Assembly: GCA_023450085.1 (NCBI GenBank)
Contig: JAEXHI010000018.1
Coordinates: 67,936-131,935 of the forward strand
Direction: 5' to 3'
Source: Bacteroidota bacterium
GTDB lineage: Bacteria > Bacteroidota > Bacteroidia > Sphingobacteriales > Sphingobacteriaceae
DNA: 64,000 bases
Program-made: the position numbers and the translations under genes
The notes under the pieces: model-generated
The model's database searches: none
What the model was told of the DNA's origin: nothing
What the model saw: the letters and a program-made list of their open reading frames with translations, nothing else
In this document: positions 45,056 through 54,037 of the stretch, piece after piece
How the letters are laid out: every line of letters starts with the position of its first letter
Position numbering within the stretch: the stretch's first letter is position 1

Positions 45056-46807
45056 ATGGATAACTCAATTATAGATATCACTGGCCAGTCATTGTCTATA
45101 TCAAACAATCGAACTTCCAATGGCGTTCCCTACTGGCGTCATCAATATGTTTATTCTTTTTCTGAACTCGAAACAGCGAGTAAAGAACAGCGCAGGTTTT
45201 ATAAAACTTTTAAAGCAAATTTCCTGAGCGAAACCTATATGGATATTGATGGCAATACCAACTATGCATTCATTTTACTTTTTGATCTTCTAAATGAATA
45301 CGAAAATCATAAAGACCTTACTCGATTAGAGAAACAGTTCAAGGAATTGGGAGCAAACTATCCTAAAACTAAAACCTACTGCGTCTCTTTACTCATTAAA
45401 AAACTAGATGCAGAAGAGAAGTTTGACGAAATAGAAAGAATAAGAAAAGAGGAAAACTACTATGTATATGAAGGTGATTATTGGAAACTTGGGAACCTAT
45501 ACAGAACAAAACTCAATCTCAACAATGACGACACCGCTTTACTTAACAAGCTTTATACACCTGATAACAACTTCTTTAATATTGAATTCTGCGGACTGGA
45601 AATCATCAAGTTATTCCTCGTCACCGTAAAACGACTTGACGAAAAGTATAAAAAAGACGCTAGCTCCTTGGATATTGAACTGAATAAGATTGCAGATGAC
45701 TTAGTTTCTAAGAACTTTAACTATCGGAAAGGAAGTAATAATTATACCTATTACCTAGAAACCATTGTAAACGAACTTCATTCGAACATTTTAAAACATT
45801 GCGAAAATACCGTTCGCGAACAATTTGGCCATAAAAGAAAACTGAATGTAGATTTAGCTTATGTTTTCACTGAATTAAATCTTCATCATTTCAAGGAACT
45901 CCTCACCCGTTTACAAAAGATATTAGCCATTTATTCCCCTACCCTTGCTGCACCTGGAAGAGATGTGGAGTTAGACCTTAATGCTCAAAATCCGAGCAGG
46001 TGGAAAATAAAATATGAAGCACTTGTAAACACCTACAATGGTGATGCAAAGCAATTTGTAAGCGACATTGTGATATTGGGCAATTACAATAAAAGAAACC
46101 CAAGTGTTTCAAATATCTTCTTTGAAGCTGCCAAATTTATTGCGCTGCACGACAAGGTTTCTTCCTTAAAACTATATGTTTATTACCTACACTATGATCT
46201 TAAGTCTATAAAATTTGATAATAAGCCCTTAACTAAAACTGTACAAAAAAGTCTTTTCACCAACAATGAGCAGCTACATGATTTCCAGATCATTGTAAGT
46301 GAAATGATTAAGGATAAGGAGTTAGATAAAGCCTTAAATGCAGTACCTAAAGTTTACGCCGTAAAACGGAAAAAGATACAGCTGGACAGGGATGCCATTC
46401 AACAAGCACACGAAAAGCACTCTGGCACGGTAGAATTGCTTAACGAATATTTGAAAGATGAATATGAGGATGATATAAACGCTTTTAAAATTGAAGAAAT
46501 AAGCGAACAAGAGGTCGTATTGGAAATCACCTCAAAATCTAATGCCGAGAAAATTTCGGCTTTTAACCCAGAGATAAGCTTAACAGAAATACAATGTGAA
46601 TTACTGGAACTTTTGGTCAAAGCAAATTTCTCTATCCATCAGGAAGAAGTAGACGCTTTTGCAAAATCAAAAGGAGTATTTAAGAACCAACTTATAGATA
46701 GCTTAAATGAAGCTTGCTATGACACTTTAGATGATGTCTTAATTGAAGAAGAAGACGAATATTATACCATAAATGAAAACTATTATCAAACAATACTAGC
46801 AAAATGA
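45056..46807 (+). CDS. TerB-N/TerB-C domain protein
   Basis: A 583-residue cytoplasmic protein. The N-terminal part (YSFSELETASKEQRRFYKTF, then an alpha-helical repeat region with FILLFDLLNEYENH and CVSLLIKKLD) matches the TerB-N pattern, and the last 90 residues (ISLTEIQCELLELLVKANFS, LIDSLNEACYDTLDDVLIEEEDEYYTIN) match TerB-C. The canonical TerB core between them is not evident. These domains are known from Ter-linked DNA-processing operons, where they are thought to tie TerB-type sensing to helicases. Its stop overlaps the ATPase start by 4 bases. Confidence 0.85.
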   Translation: MDNSIIDITGQSLSISNNRTSNGVPYWRHQYVYSFSELETASKEQRRFYKTFKANFLSETYMDIDGNTNYAFILLFDLLNEYENHKDLTRLEKQFKELGANYPKTKTYCVSLLIKKLDAEEKFDEIERIRKEENYYVYEGDYWKLGNLYRTKLNLNNDDTALLNKLYTPDNNFFNIEFCGLEIIKLFLVTVKRLDEKYKKDASSLDIELNKIADDLVSKNFNYRKGSNNYTYYLETIVNELHSNILKHCENTVREQFGHKRKLNVDLAYVFTELNLHHFKELLTRLQKILAIYSPTLAAPGRDVELDLNAQNPSRWKIKYEALVNTYNGDAKQFVSDIVILGNYNKRNPSVSNIFFEAAKFIALHDKVSSLKLYVYYLHYDLKSIKFDNKPLTKTVQKSLFTNNEQLHDFQIIVSEMIKDKELDKALNAVPKVYAVKRKKIQLDRDAIQQAHEKHSGTVELLNEYLKDEYEDDINAFKIEEISEQEVVLEITSKSNAEKISAFNPEISLTEIQCELLELLVKANFSIHQEEVDAFAKSKGVFKNQLIDSLNEACYDTLDDVLIEEEDEYYTINENYYQTILAK

Positions 46808-48117
46808 TAGACAATATTAAGCCTAAAGAGGCAACAGCAATCGTAAACTCCTTAATAGGTGGCGTAGTTCCAAAAATAGGTGTGCAACATATCACCGTTG
46901 GGCGCTCAGATGAAATAAATGCGGTAGTGGCAGCACTAGACGATGTGAAAAACGGACATAGTTTGGTTAAATTCTGGATCGGAGATTTCGGTTCAGGAAA
47001 ATCATTTATGCTTCATTTATTGAACACGGTGGCCTTAAAACAAAAATTTGTTGTGGCCAATGCCGATTTCACTCCTGATAACAGACTTTACTCTAATGAC
47101 GGAAAAGGTGTGGCCTTGTATGCTGCAATTATGGACAATGTAGCAATACAAACTAAACCAGAAGGAGGAGCATTACCAACGCTCATGGAGAAATGGATAG
47201 AGCAAATGATTGTAAAAACTGCTCAGGACAATAACATTCCACTTTCAAATATTAGGGAAGAGCAATATTTAAACCTGGTTCAAAATAGCATCATGAAAAC
47301 CATTAACGAAATAACAGACGTTGGTGGATTTGATTTTGGAACCGTGGTAATGAAATATTACGAAGGCTTTATCAAAGATGATGAGCAGTTGAGAAGAAAT
47401 GCTTTAAAATGGTTAAAAGGAGAATACCGTACAAAAACAGATGCCAAGCAAGATCTGGGTGTTCGAGAAATCATCAATGACCTTAATTATTATGACATGC
47501 TCAAAAATTTCTGCAAGTTATTTGTAAGCATGGGTTACAGTGGCTTCATTATCAATCTCGACGAAGTAATCAATCTGTACAAGATTTCTACCTCCGTAAT
47601 GAGAGAAAAAAATTACGAAAAGATACTCTCCATTTACAACGATTGTTTTCAGGGAAAGGTAAGCAACCTGTTTATAAATTTTGCAGGGACTAAAGAGGTA
47701 CTGGAAAATGAAAGACGAGGCTTGTTCAGTTACCATGCCTTAAAATCACGCCTTCAGACCAATAAATTTGAAACTGCTGAAATTAGGGATTTTATGCAGC
47801 CAGTAATCAGGCTTTACCCCTTGGATCATAATGAGATTTTTGTGCTATTGAAAAAATTAAAAGCAATTTTTGATTTTAATTACAAGGTTAACGCTAACAT
47901 TTCAGATGATGATATCCATACCTTCATGGAAGAAATGTTTAATAAACCAGGCGCTACAGAATTTCTTACGCCCAGAGAGGTTATTCGTGATTTCCTGAAC
48001 ATCTTAAATATCCTCAGACAAAACCCTAATCTAGACAAGCATAAATTGTTTGGCGAAATAGAGATTGCAGATGAGAGACCAGACAAAAACCTAGTGGATA
48101 GCATAGAAGAACTTTAA
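46804..48117 (+). CDS. BrxD-like P-loop ATPase (DUF2791 type)
   Basis: A 437-residue ATPase. Walker A is GDFGSGKS at 60-67, Walker B-like GFIINLDEV near 246-254, and a long helical AAA-type lid follows. GVQHITVGRSDEINAV before Walker A and LTPREVIRDFLNIL near the end are family-like. The closest system I know is BrxD, the ATPase paired with the Lhr-like helicase BrxHI in BREX loci; here too the helicase gene follows, with start and stop sharing one base (TAATG). No PglZ, PglX or other BREX gene is present. Translation coupling in both directions implies a stoichiometric complex. Confidence 0.85.
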   Translation: MIDNIKPKEATAIVNSLIGGVVPKIGVQHITVGRSDEINAVVAALDDVKNGHSLVKFWIGDFGSGKSFMLHLLNTVALKQKFVVANADFTPDNRLYSNDGKGVALYAAIMDNVAIQTKPEGGALPTLMEKWIEQMIVKTAQDNNIPLSNIREEQYLNLVQNSIMKTINEITDVGGFDFGTVVMKYYEGFIKDDEQLRRNALKWLKGEYRTKTDAKQDLGVREIINDLNYYDMLKNFCKLFVSMGYSGFIINLDEVINLYKISTSVMREKNYEKILSIYNDCFQGKVSNLFINFAGTKEVLENERRGLFSYHALKSRLQTNKFETAEIRDFMQPVIRLYPLDHNEIFVLLKKLKAIFDFNYKVNANISDDDIHTFMEEMFNKPGATEFLTPREVIRDFLNILNILRQNPNLDKHKLFGEIEIADERPDKNLVDSIEEL

Positions 48118-51100
48118 TGTCGTTTGAACTACTTTCAGAACCAATTCGTAGATACATAAGAGATAAGGGATGGGAAGAACTACGCCCAATACAAAACGCG
48201 GCCATCTCTAAAATATTAACTACGGAACAGCACTATATTTTGGCTTCAAGAACTGCTTCTGGTAAAACAGAAGCTGCGTTTTTGCCCATACTCTCTAAGT
48301 GTAATTTTTATGACAGCGGTGTACAGGTGCTATATATATCGCCCCTTATAGCCCTAATAAACGATCAGTTTTTTCGTGTAGAAGAACTTTGCAAAAACCT
48401 AGACGTTTTAGTAACCAGATGGCATGGCGAGGCAAATCGCAGTTTAAAAGAAAAGTTGATCAAAGATCCTTCAGGTGTGGTATTGATTACGCCTGAATCG
48501 ATAGAAGCGATGTTCGTTAACAGGCCTTACGATGTCAAACATCTGTTTGCTAACCTGAAGTTTGTAGTGATCGATGAAATCCATTCATTTATTGGAACCG
48601 ATAGAGGTATACAGCTTAAATCTCTTCTATCTAGGCTTCAGGAAATAAATGTGGCTAATTTCAGAGTGGTAGGCTTGTCGGCAACTATTGGCGACTATCA
48701 GGAGGCCAAGAAATTTACTGGCGACGAATTGAATACCACCGTACTATTGGACAGGACCAAGAAAGACATCAATGCGGTATTCAAATACTTTGAAGGAACA
48801 GGTGCTGAATTGCCACTGGATTTATTGAAAGATCTGTACCTATCTACAAGCCATAGCAAGGCGCTTATATTTCCAAATAGTAGAGGCCGTGCCGAAGAAG
48901 TGGCCGTAAAGCTTAAGAAAATTTCGGAAAGGGTAAACGGACACCCTCACTATTTCTCCCATCACTCGTCGGTGCATAAGGAAGTGAGGGAATATGTGGA
49001 GTACTTTGCCAAAAACAATAAGTATGAGAATTTCTGCATTGCCTGTACATCTACGTTAGAGCTGGGCATTGATATTGGAAACGTAGATGAAGTGGTGCAA
49101 ATTGATGCTACCCAAAGCATTGCTTCCCTAATTCAAAGGGTTGGAAGAAGCGGGCGCAGAGTTGGAGGCACCAGTAACCTATTCCTTTATGCAACCGAGC
49201 AATGGAGTTTATTGCAATCCATAGCTTGCTGGTTACTTTACAAAGAGGAATATATAGAACCACCATCAATATGTAACCAACCTTATGATTTATTGCTCCA
49301 CCAAGCCCTTTCTATCGTAAAAGGTCATTCGGGCATTCAAATTCCAACTTTGATGTCCAAATTGACCGCAAACGTTACTTTTAAAGAAATACCTGCTCAA
49401 GAAATAAGAGAGATTATAGATCATCTTATTGCTACAGATATGCTAGAGAAATTGCAGAATGAGGTAATTATTGGTGTAGAGGGCGAAAAAATTGTGAATA
49501 GTCGAGATTTTTATAGCTCCTTTGAAACAGAAGAGAACTTTAAAGTCATCAATACAGGAAATACCATTGGAGAAATACCTTATTCGCAACAGCTTAGAGA
49601 AGATGAAAACATTTTACTGGCAGCCAGGATTTGGAAAATCTCCTATATTGACCTAAAATCAAAAAAAATAGAGGTTATTGCGGCTAAAGATGGTAAGCCT
49701 CCTAAATTTTTTGGAGGCAGTGGCGCTATAGATCATAAGATTCTGGAAAAAATGCTAGAAATACTGTACGATCAAAAGGAGTACGAATTTTTAGACCAGC
49801 CCTCTAAAGATCAATTAGCCGACATGAGAAAGTATTTCTCAACTTTCAATATCGATAATTTTCAAAATCAAAGGCCTATTCTGGTTTCAGATAAGTACTT
49901 GCGGTACTACACTTTTGCGGGCACTAAAATTTTTGAAACGCTGGGTCTTTTATTCAAAATAGCTGGAATTAAAGCAGATGCCATGGAGCATACTAGCTTT
50001 GAAACCAATTTAACCTTAACAGAATTTCAGCAATGCCTTTTACAAATAGCCAATGGCTTTATCTCCACCGAAAAAATAGAGGCCTATTTGTCTAAACTCA
50101 TTTTAGAGAATGCTTTGCCCGTATCTAAATGGGGCGTGTTTTTACCTACCGAATATCAAGTTAAACTAGTCCTGCAAAAGCACTATGATTTAGCAGCTAC
50201 CATGTCTTTTATCAAACCCATGGAGCTGGTTACCAATTCGGAATACCAACCTAAATCGAATTTAGATAAGGACGAAGGGGCTACAGGATTAGAAGCCGCT
50301 ACTGGAATGGATTTCGTTGCCATTGATTTTGAAACTGCAACATCAAAACGAGATAGCGCTTGCGAAATTGGTTTAACTTTTGTTGAAGGAGGTAAAATTG
50401 TTGAAACCAAATCTTGGTTAATTAAACCGAAGTATCAAGATTTTGATCATTTCAATGTTTTGGTACACGGCATCACAGCTAAAGATGTGGAGGGCAAACC
50501 AGAGTTTAACGAGCTTTGGAAAGAAATAAAGCCACTTCTAGAAAACAAATTTTTAATTGCGCACAATGCCAGTTTTGACTTAAGTGTTTTACGCAAAACA
50601 TTAGAATCTTATCAGCTTCCCTCCCCTACGCTTAGTTATACATGCAGTTACATTTTTTCTAAAAAAGTATGGGAAGGACTTCCGGCATATGACCTCAAAA
50701 CACTTTGCAAAATTAACAACATTGATTTCAAACATCACAGGGCAGGCTCAGATAGTAAAGCTACCGCTCAATTGGCTTTAAAGGCTTTTGAGGTCGCGGG
50801 TATTTCATCGCTAGTGGACTTTTCAGAAAAATTGAAGGTAACAATTGGTGAACTTTATAGCAACGGTTATCAACCGTCAGAAGCAAAAAGGAACTACAAA
50901 ACCAAAGAGCTAACGCAAATTACTGGTGATTCGGAAAAACATAATCCGCACAGTATTTTTTATGGAAGAACAGTGGTATTTACTGGAACATTATTTTCAA
51001 TGATAAGGACAGAAGCCCAACAAGTTATTGCTGATATTGGCGGTATTGTTGGCAATGGTGTTACGCTAGATACAGATTTTTTAGTGGTTGGCCAACAAGA

Positions 51101-51218
51101 TTATAGAGTGGTTGGAGAAGATGGAATGAGCAACAAACAGGAAAAAGCAATACAGTTAATAAAGAAAGGCTCAGTGCTTGAGATTTTATCTGAAGAAGAT
51201 TTTTTAAAGAATTTATAA
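48117..51218 (+). CDS. Lhr-like SF2 helicase fused to DnaQ exonuclease and BRCT domain
   Basis: A 1033-residue fusion. Residues 1-350 are an SF2 helicase (Q-motif LRPIQNAAI, Walker A ASRTASGKTEAA near 42-52, DEIH at 151-154, LSATIGD, TSTLELGIDIG, QRVGRSGRR near 339). An Lhr/BrxHI-type C-terminal region extends to about 720. Residues 734-900 are a DEDD exonuclease: DFET (ExoI), AHNASFD near 814 (ExoII), HRAGSDSKAT near 873 (ExoIII, DEDDh type). Residues 940-1033 are a BRCT domain (GRTVVFTGTL, VIADIGGIVGNGVT, FLVVGQQD). A motor, a 3'-5' nuclease and a damage-binding module in one chain suit DNA unwinding and degradation. Third gene of the trio; stop at 51218. Confidence 0.92.
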   Translation: MSFELLSEPIRRYIRDKGWEELRPIQNAAISKILTTEQHYILASRTASGKTEAAFLPILSKCNFYDSGVQVLYISPLIALINDQFFRVEELCKNLDVLVTRWHGEANRSLKEKLIKDPSGVVLITPESIEAMFVNRPYDVKHLFANLKFVVIDEIHSFIGTDRGIQLKSLLSRLQEINVANFRVVGLSATIGDYQEAKKFTGDELNTTVLLDRTKKDINAVFKYFEGTGAELPLDLLKDLYLSTSHSKALIFPNSRGRAEEVAVKLKKISERVNGHPHYFSHHSSVHKEVREYVEYFAKNNKYENFCIACTSTLELGIDIGNVDEVVQIDATQSIASLIQRVGRSGRRVGGTSNLFLYATEQWSLLQSIACWLLYKEEYIEPPSICNQPYDLLLHQALSIVKGHSGIQIPTLMSKLTANVTFKEIPAQEIREIIDHLIATDMLEKLQNEVIIGVEGEKIVNSRDFYSSFETEENFKVINTGNTIGEIPYSQQLREDENILLAARIWKISYIDLKSKKIEVIAAKDGKPPKFFGGSGAIDHKILEKMLEILYDQKEYEFLDQPSKDQLADMRKYFSTFNIDNFQNQRPILVSDKYLRYYTFAGTKIFETLGLLFKIAGIKADAMEHTSFETNLTLTEFQQCLLQIANGFISTEKIEAYLSKLILENALPVSKWGVFLPTEYQVKLVLQKHYDLAATMSFIKPMELVTNSEYQPKSNLDKDEGATGLEAATGMDFVAIDFETATSKRDSACEIGLTFVEGGKIVETKSWLIKPKYQDFDHFNVLVHGITAKDVEGKPEFNELWKEIKPLLENKFLIAHNASFDLSVLRKTLESYQLPSPTLSYTCSYIFSKKVWEGLPAYDLKTLCKINNIDFKHHRAGSDSKATAQLALKAFEVAGISSLVDFSEKLKVTIGELYSNGYQPSEAKRNYKTKELTQITGDSEKHNPHSIFYGRTVVFTGTLFSMIRTEAQQVIADIGGIVGNGVTLDTDFLVVGQQDYRVVGEDGMSNKQEKAIQLIKKGSVLEILSEEDFLKNL

Positions 51219-51303
51219 TCCTTAACAAGAACGATATCTATACTTTTTAAGTTTAATTAAGGCTTTTAAGTTTAAAAATTTATAAAAACTTAAACTAATT
51301 AAC

Positions 51304-51334
51304 TTGGTAGCACAGCTATTAAATTTTATATTTA
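51304..51334 (+). promoter_or_regulatory. Candidate promoter of the HAD-PRTase-ter operon
   Basis: TTG at 51304-51306 and TATATTTA at 51327-51334 (seven of eight to TAnnTTTG) with 20 bases between. It lies in the only gap over 100 bases within the Ter island, 28 bases before the HAD gene. Confidence 0.4.
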
Positions 51335-51361
51335 CGGTTATTTGTAGAAGGAATTATTAAG

Positions 51362-52066
51362 ATGCAGTTGCTAGAAGCAGTAGACAAAAACAAGCATATT
51401 TCGTTTGATTTATGGCTTACGCTAATCAAATCAGACCCAGCCTATAAGGTCCGTAGAAATCAGCTTTTCAGGGACTTCTTTGCTATTGACCAACCTATAG
51501 AAACCGTAGCAGCATCCATCAGAAAATTCGACATCCTCACCAACAGCATCAACGAAAAAGTGACCCGTAATTTCGATACTTACGAAATTTACTGTCTCAT
51601 TCTTGATCATTTAGGCGTAGATGTGAACAGCTACAACCGCCAACAATTAGCCGAATTTTACTTGCAGACCGAACAGCTGCTCATGGAACACAAACCATTG
51701 CTGCTTCAAGATAGTCTGCCCAATTTTTTAAAACAGCTACACGACAACGGCAAAACCCTAAACATACTAAGTAACACCGCTTTTATCAAAGGCCGGTCGT
51801 TACGAAAAATCATTGAACATTATCAGCTGGATGGTTATTTTGCATTTCAGATCTATTCTGATGAGATAGGTCACTCTAAACCTGGCACACAGATTTACAG
51901 CCTTGCCTACCAACATATCCAGCAATTAGGAAATATTGAAAAACACGAAGTACTTCACGTTGGCGACAATAAAGTATCTGACTACGACGGAGCACTAGCC
52001 TACGGATTTAACGCCTATTTGATTACACACGAAACAACCTATGAATCTAAATTACAGCCTATATAA
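51362..52066 (+). CDS. HAD-superfamily protein with Trp at the acid/base position
   Basis: A 234-residue HAD fold. Motif I is FDLWLTL: nucleophile D16 is kept but the +2 residue, Asp in phosphatases, is W18. Motif II ILSNTAF, motif III GHSKPG and motif IV HVGDNKVSDYDGA are intact. The cap is alpha-helical. In Ter loci of other bacteria HAD and phosphoribosyltransferase genes belong to a proposed nucleotide-like metabolite pathway. It overlaps the PRTase gene by 26 bases. Without the acid/base it may be a different transferase or a binding protein. Confidence 0.88.
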   Translation: MQLLEAVDKNKHISFDLWLTLIKSDPAYKVRRNQLFRDFFAIDQPIETVAASIRKFDILTNSINEKVTRNFDTYEIYCLILDHLGVDVNSYNRQQLAEFYLQTEQLLMEHKPLLLQDSLPNFLKQLHDNGKTLNILSNTAFIKGRSLRKIIEHYQLDGYFAFQIYSDEIGHSKPGTQIYSLAYQHIQQLGNIEKHEVLHVGDNKVSDYDGALAYGFNAYLITHETTYESKLQPI

Positions 52067-52901
52067 GATCACCGATCAACATAATTGTCCCTTTTCAGAG
52101 AGCGAATACAGCAAGTTTAAATTTGGAGATAGTGCCTTGGCAAAGAAATTTGCAGATGAACTGTTCGAAGGCTTTATCAGTGAGCACAAAGAACTGATCC
52201 TTGCGCACAATGAGGTGGTTATTTTGCCTAGCCCCTACCATTCTATTCCAACGGCTTCCAACTATCTTAGTTTTCATTTTAAAACCAGAATGAATGCTTT
52301 TTTATATGAGCACCACAAAAAGGCCTTGGTCGAATCGAAGATCTATCGCAACCAAACCTATACGACTGATTACGGCAACCTAGACTACAATGAGCGGGTA
52401 AGGCTCATTGCCAATGACACCTATTATATTGATAGGAATTTCATTAACGGCAAGCTATGCCTGTTCATGGACGATATTAAAATTACAGGAAGCCACGAGC
52501 ACATTGTAAAAAAGATATTAGCCCAATACAACGTAGAAGGGAATTTTGTATTTATGTATTTTGCCGAGCTGCTTAATAAGGATATACACCCTAATATTGA
52601 AAATTACTACAATTACTTTTATGTAAAAGACGTGGAAAGTTTAAGCAAGATCATCAATGCTGATTCTTTCGTGTTTAATACGCGAACCGTTAAGTACATT
52701 TTAAAGCTAGAAAGGAGTGAATTGATCTCGTTAATGGAAAAAGTAGAAGCGCCGCTATTTGAGCAGTTGTTTCACTTGGCCGTTAGCAACAATTACCACA
52801 CCATAGCCGATTACCAAGAAAATCTATCTTATATTAACCAAAGTATAAAAAATAAAATAACGCATAATTATGGCTATCAACTTACAGAAAGGTCAACGTG
52901 A
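52041..52901 (+). CDS. Ter-associated phosphoribosyltransferase-fold protein
   Basis: A 286-residue protein with a PRPP-binding loop CLFMDDIKITGSHEHI (residues about 140-155; two Asp then ITGSH) as in type I phosphoribosyltransferases. The front half holds EVVILPSPYHSIPTASNYL (loop I region) and the end is helical. This is the PRTase of Ter gene neighbourhoods. It overlaps the preceding HAD gene by 26 bases and the following TerD gene by 32 bases, which indicates coupled translation. The expected partners of this pathway, ATP-grasp and CitE-type lyase, are absent from the window. Confidence 0.82.
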   Translation: MNLNYSLYKITDQHNCPFSESEYSKFKFGDSALAKKFADELFEGFISEHKELILAHNEVVILPSPYHSIPTASNYLSFHFKTRMNAFLYEHHKKALVESKIYRNQTYTTDYGNLDYNERVRLIANDTYYIDRNFINGKLCLFMDDIKITGSHEHIVKKILAQYNVEGNFVFMYFAELLNKDIHPNIENYYNYFYVKDVESLSKIINADSFVFNTRTVKYILKLERSELISLMEKVEAPLFEQLFHLAVSNNYHTIADYQENLSYINQSIKNKITHNYGYQLTERST

Positions 52902-53424
52902 GACCCTTAACGCACCAAAATTCACGATAGGTTTAGGATGGGACACTAACTCTACCTCTACTGGGGCTGCATTTGACCTTGATGCATCAGTATTTATTTT
53001 AGGCGAAAACAAGAAAATTCTTGCTGATGAGTTTTTTGTATTTTACAACAACCTTAAATCGCCAGATGAAGCAGTGGAACATACTGGAGACAACCTTACT
53101 GGAGAGGGCGAAGGCGATGATGAATCTATCAACGTTGATTTATCTAAAATAGATCCAAGAGCAACCGAAATTTGCATTGTAGTAACCATACACGATGCCG
53201 TAGCCAGAAAACAAAACTTCGGACAGGTAAGAAACTCATTTGTTCGTATTGTAGATTCTGCTACAGGTAACGAATTGGTAAAATATGAATTGGAGGAAGA
53301 TTTCTCTATTGAAACAGCGGTAGAGTTTGGCCGAATTTACAAAAGGAATAACGAGTGGAAGTTTGAAGCAGTAGGTGCTGGTCAACGCGGTGGATTGGAA
53401 GAATATCTAACTAAATACAACTAA
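52870..53424 (+). CDS. terD: TerD-family protein, copy 1
   Basis: A 184-residue TerD/TerE protein binding Ca2+. The family start MAINLQKGQR, GLGWDTNS, FDLDASVFIL, the Ca-binding acidic cluster HTGDNLTGEGEGDDES and IVVTIHDAVARKQNFGQV are present, with VEFGRIYKRNNEWKFEAVG at the end. It is very close in length and sequence to copy 3 at 56128. Starts within the PRTase gene; the next gene follows by 3 bases. TerD proteins are thought to bind the TerC membrane complex and sense calcium or metal stress. Confidence 0.95.
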   Translation: MAINLQKGQRETLNAPKFTIGLGWDTNSTSTGAAFDLDASVFILGENKKILADEFFVFYNNLKSPDEAVEHTGDNLTGEGEGDDESINVDLSKIDPRATEICIVVTIHDAVARKQNFGQVRNSFVRIVDSATGNELVKYELEEDFSIETAVEFGRIYKRNNEWKFEAVGAGQRGGLEEYLTKYN

Positions 53425-53427
53425 AAC

Positions 53428-54036
53428 ATGGCAATTAATTTAGAAAAAGGCCAGCGCATTAACCTCGAGAAAAGCAACGGTACCAAACTACAAAGCATTT
53501 GCGTAGGCGTTAACTGGGGAGCCATTGTTAAAAAAGGTTTCTTTGGATCAAGCAAAGAACCTGTAGATTTAGATGCCAGCTGTGCCGTTTACGACGCAAA
53601 CAAAAACAACATCGATACCGTAAGTTTCAGACAATTAACCTCTAGAGACGGTGCTATTAGACACAGTGGCGACGACCTTACGGGAGATATTAACGGCGAT
53701 GATGGTTTAGATAACGAAGTGATCACCCTTGATTTCAGCAGGTTAAACCCAGCAGCCAACTATGTAGGCTTTTTCATCAATAGCTTCAGAGGGCAAGATT
53801 TTAAGGACATCCCTTTTGCATCAATCAGAATTTACGAAGGTACCCCAACACGCGTTAACGAGGTATTTGCAAAATACGATATTGCTAATGATACTGCCTT
53901 TGCAGGTAATGTATCCATGGTTTTGGGTGTATTCTACAAAAGAAACGGCGAGTGGAAATTTAACGCCATTGGTTTGCCAACTAACGACAGGAAACTAGAA
54001 CAAACCGTAGTCACAATTCAACAAAACCACCTGTAA
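53428..54036 (+). CDS. TerD-family (TerZ-like) protein, copy 2
   Basis: A 202-residue TerD-family protein of the longer TerZ-like type: MAINLEKGQRINLEKSNGTKL, ICVGVNWGAI, LDASCAVYDANKN, HSGDDLTGDINGDDGLDNE (Ca cluster) and FAKYDIANDTAFAGNVSMVLGVFYKRNGEWKF. It forms a pair with copy 1; the same pairing recurs at 56128-57368. One base separates it from the TelA gene. Confidence 0.93.
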   Translation: MAINLEKGQRINLEKSNGTKLQSICVGVNWGAIVKKGFFGSSKEPVDLDASCAVYDANKNNIDTVSFRQLTSRDGAIRHSGDDLTGDINGDDGLDNEVITLDFSRLNPAANYVGFFINSFRGQDFKDIPFASIRIYEGTPTRVNEVFAKYDIANDTAFAGNVSMVLGVFYKRNGEWKFNAIGLPTNDRKLEQTVVTIQQNHL

Positions 54037-54037
54037 C

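Noticed and set aside
45056..51218. Complete BREX system
   Set aside because: Only a BrxD-like ATPase and a BrxHI-like helicase are seen. No PglZ, PglX methyltransferase, BrxC or BrxL-type protein is encoded in the window.
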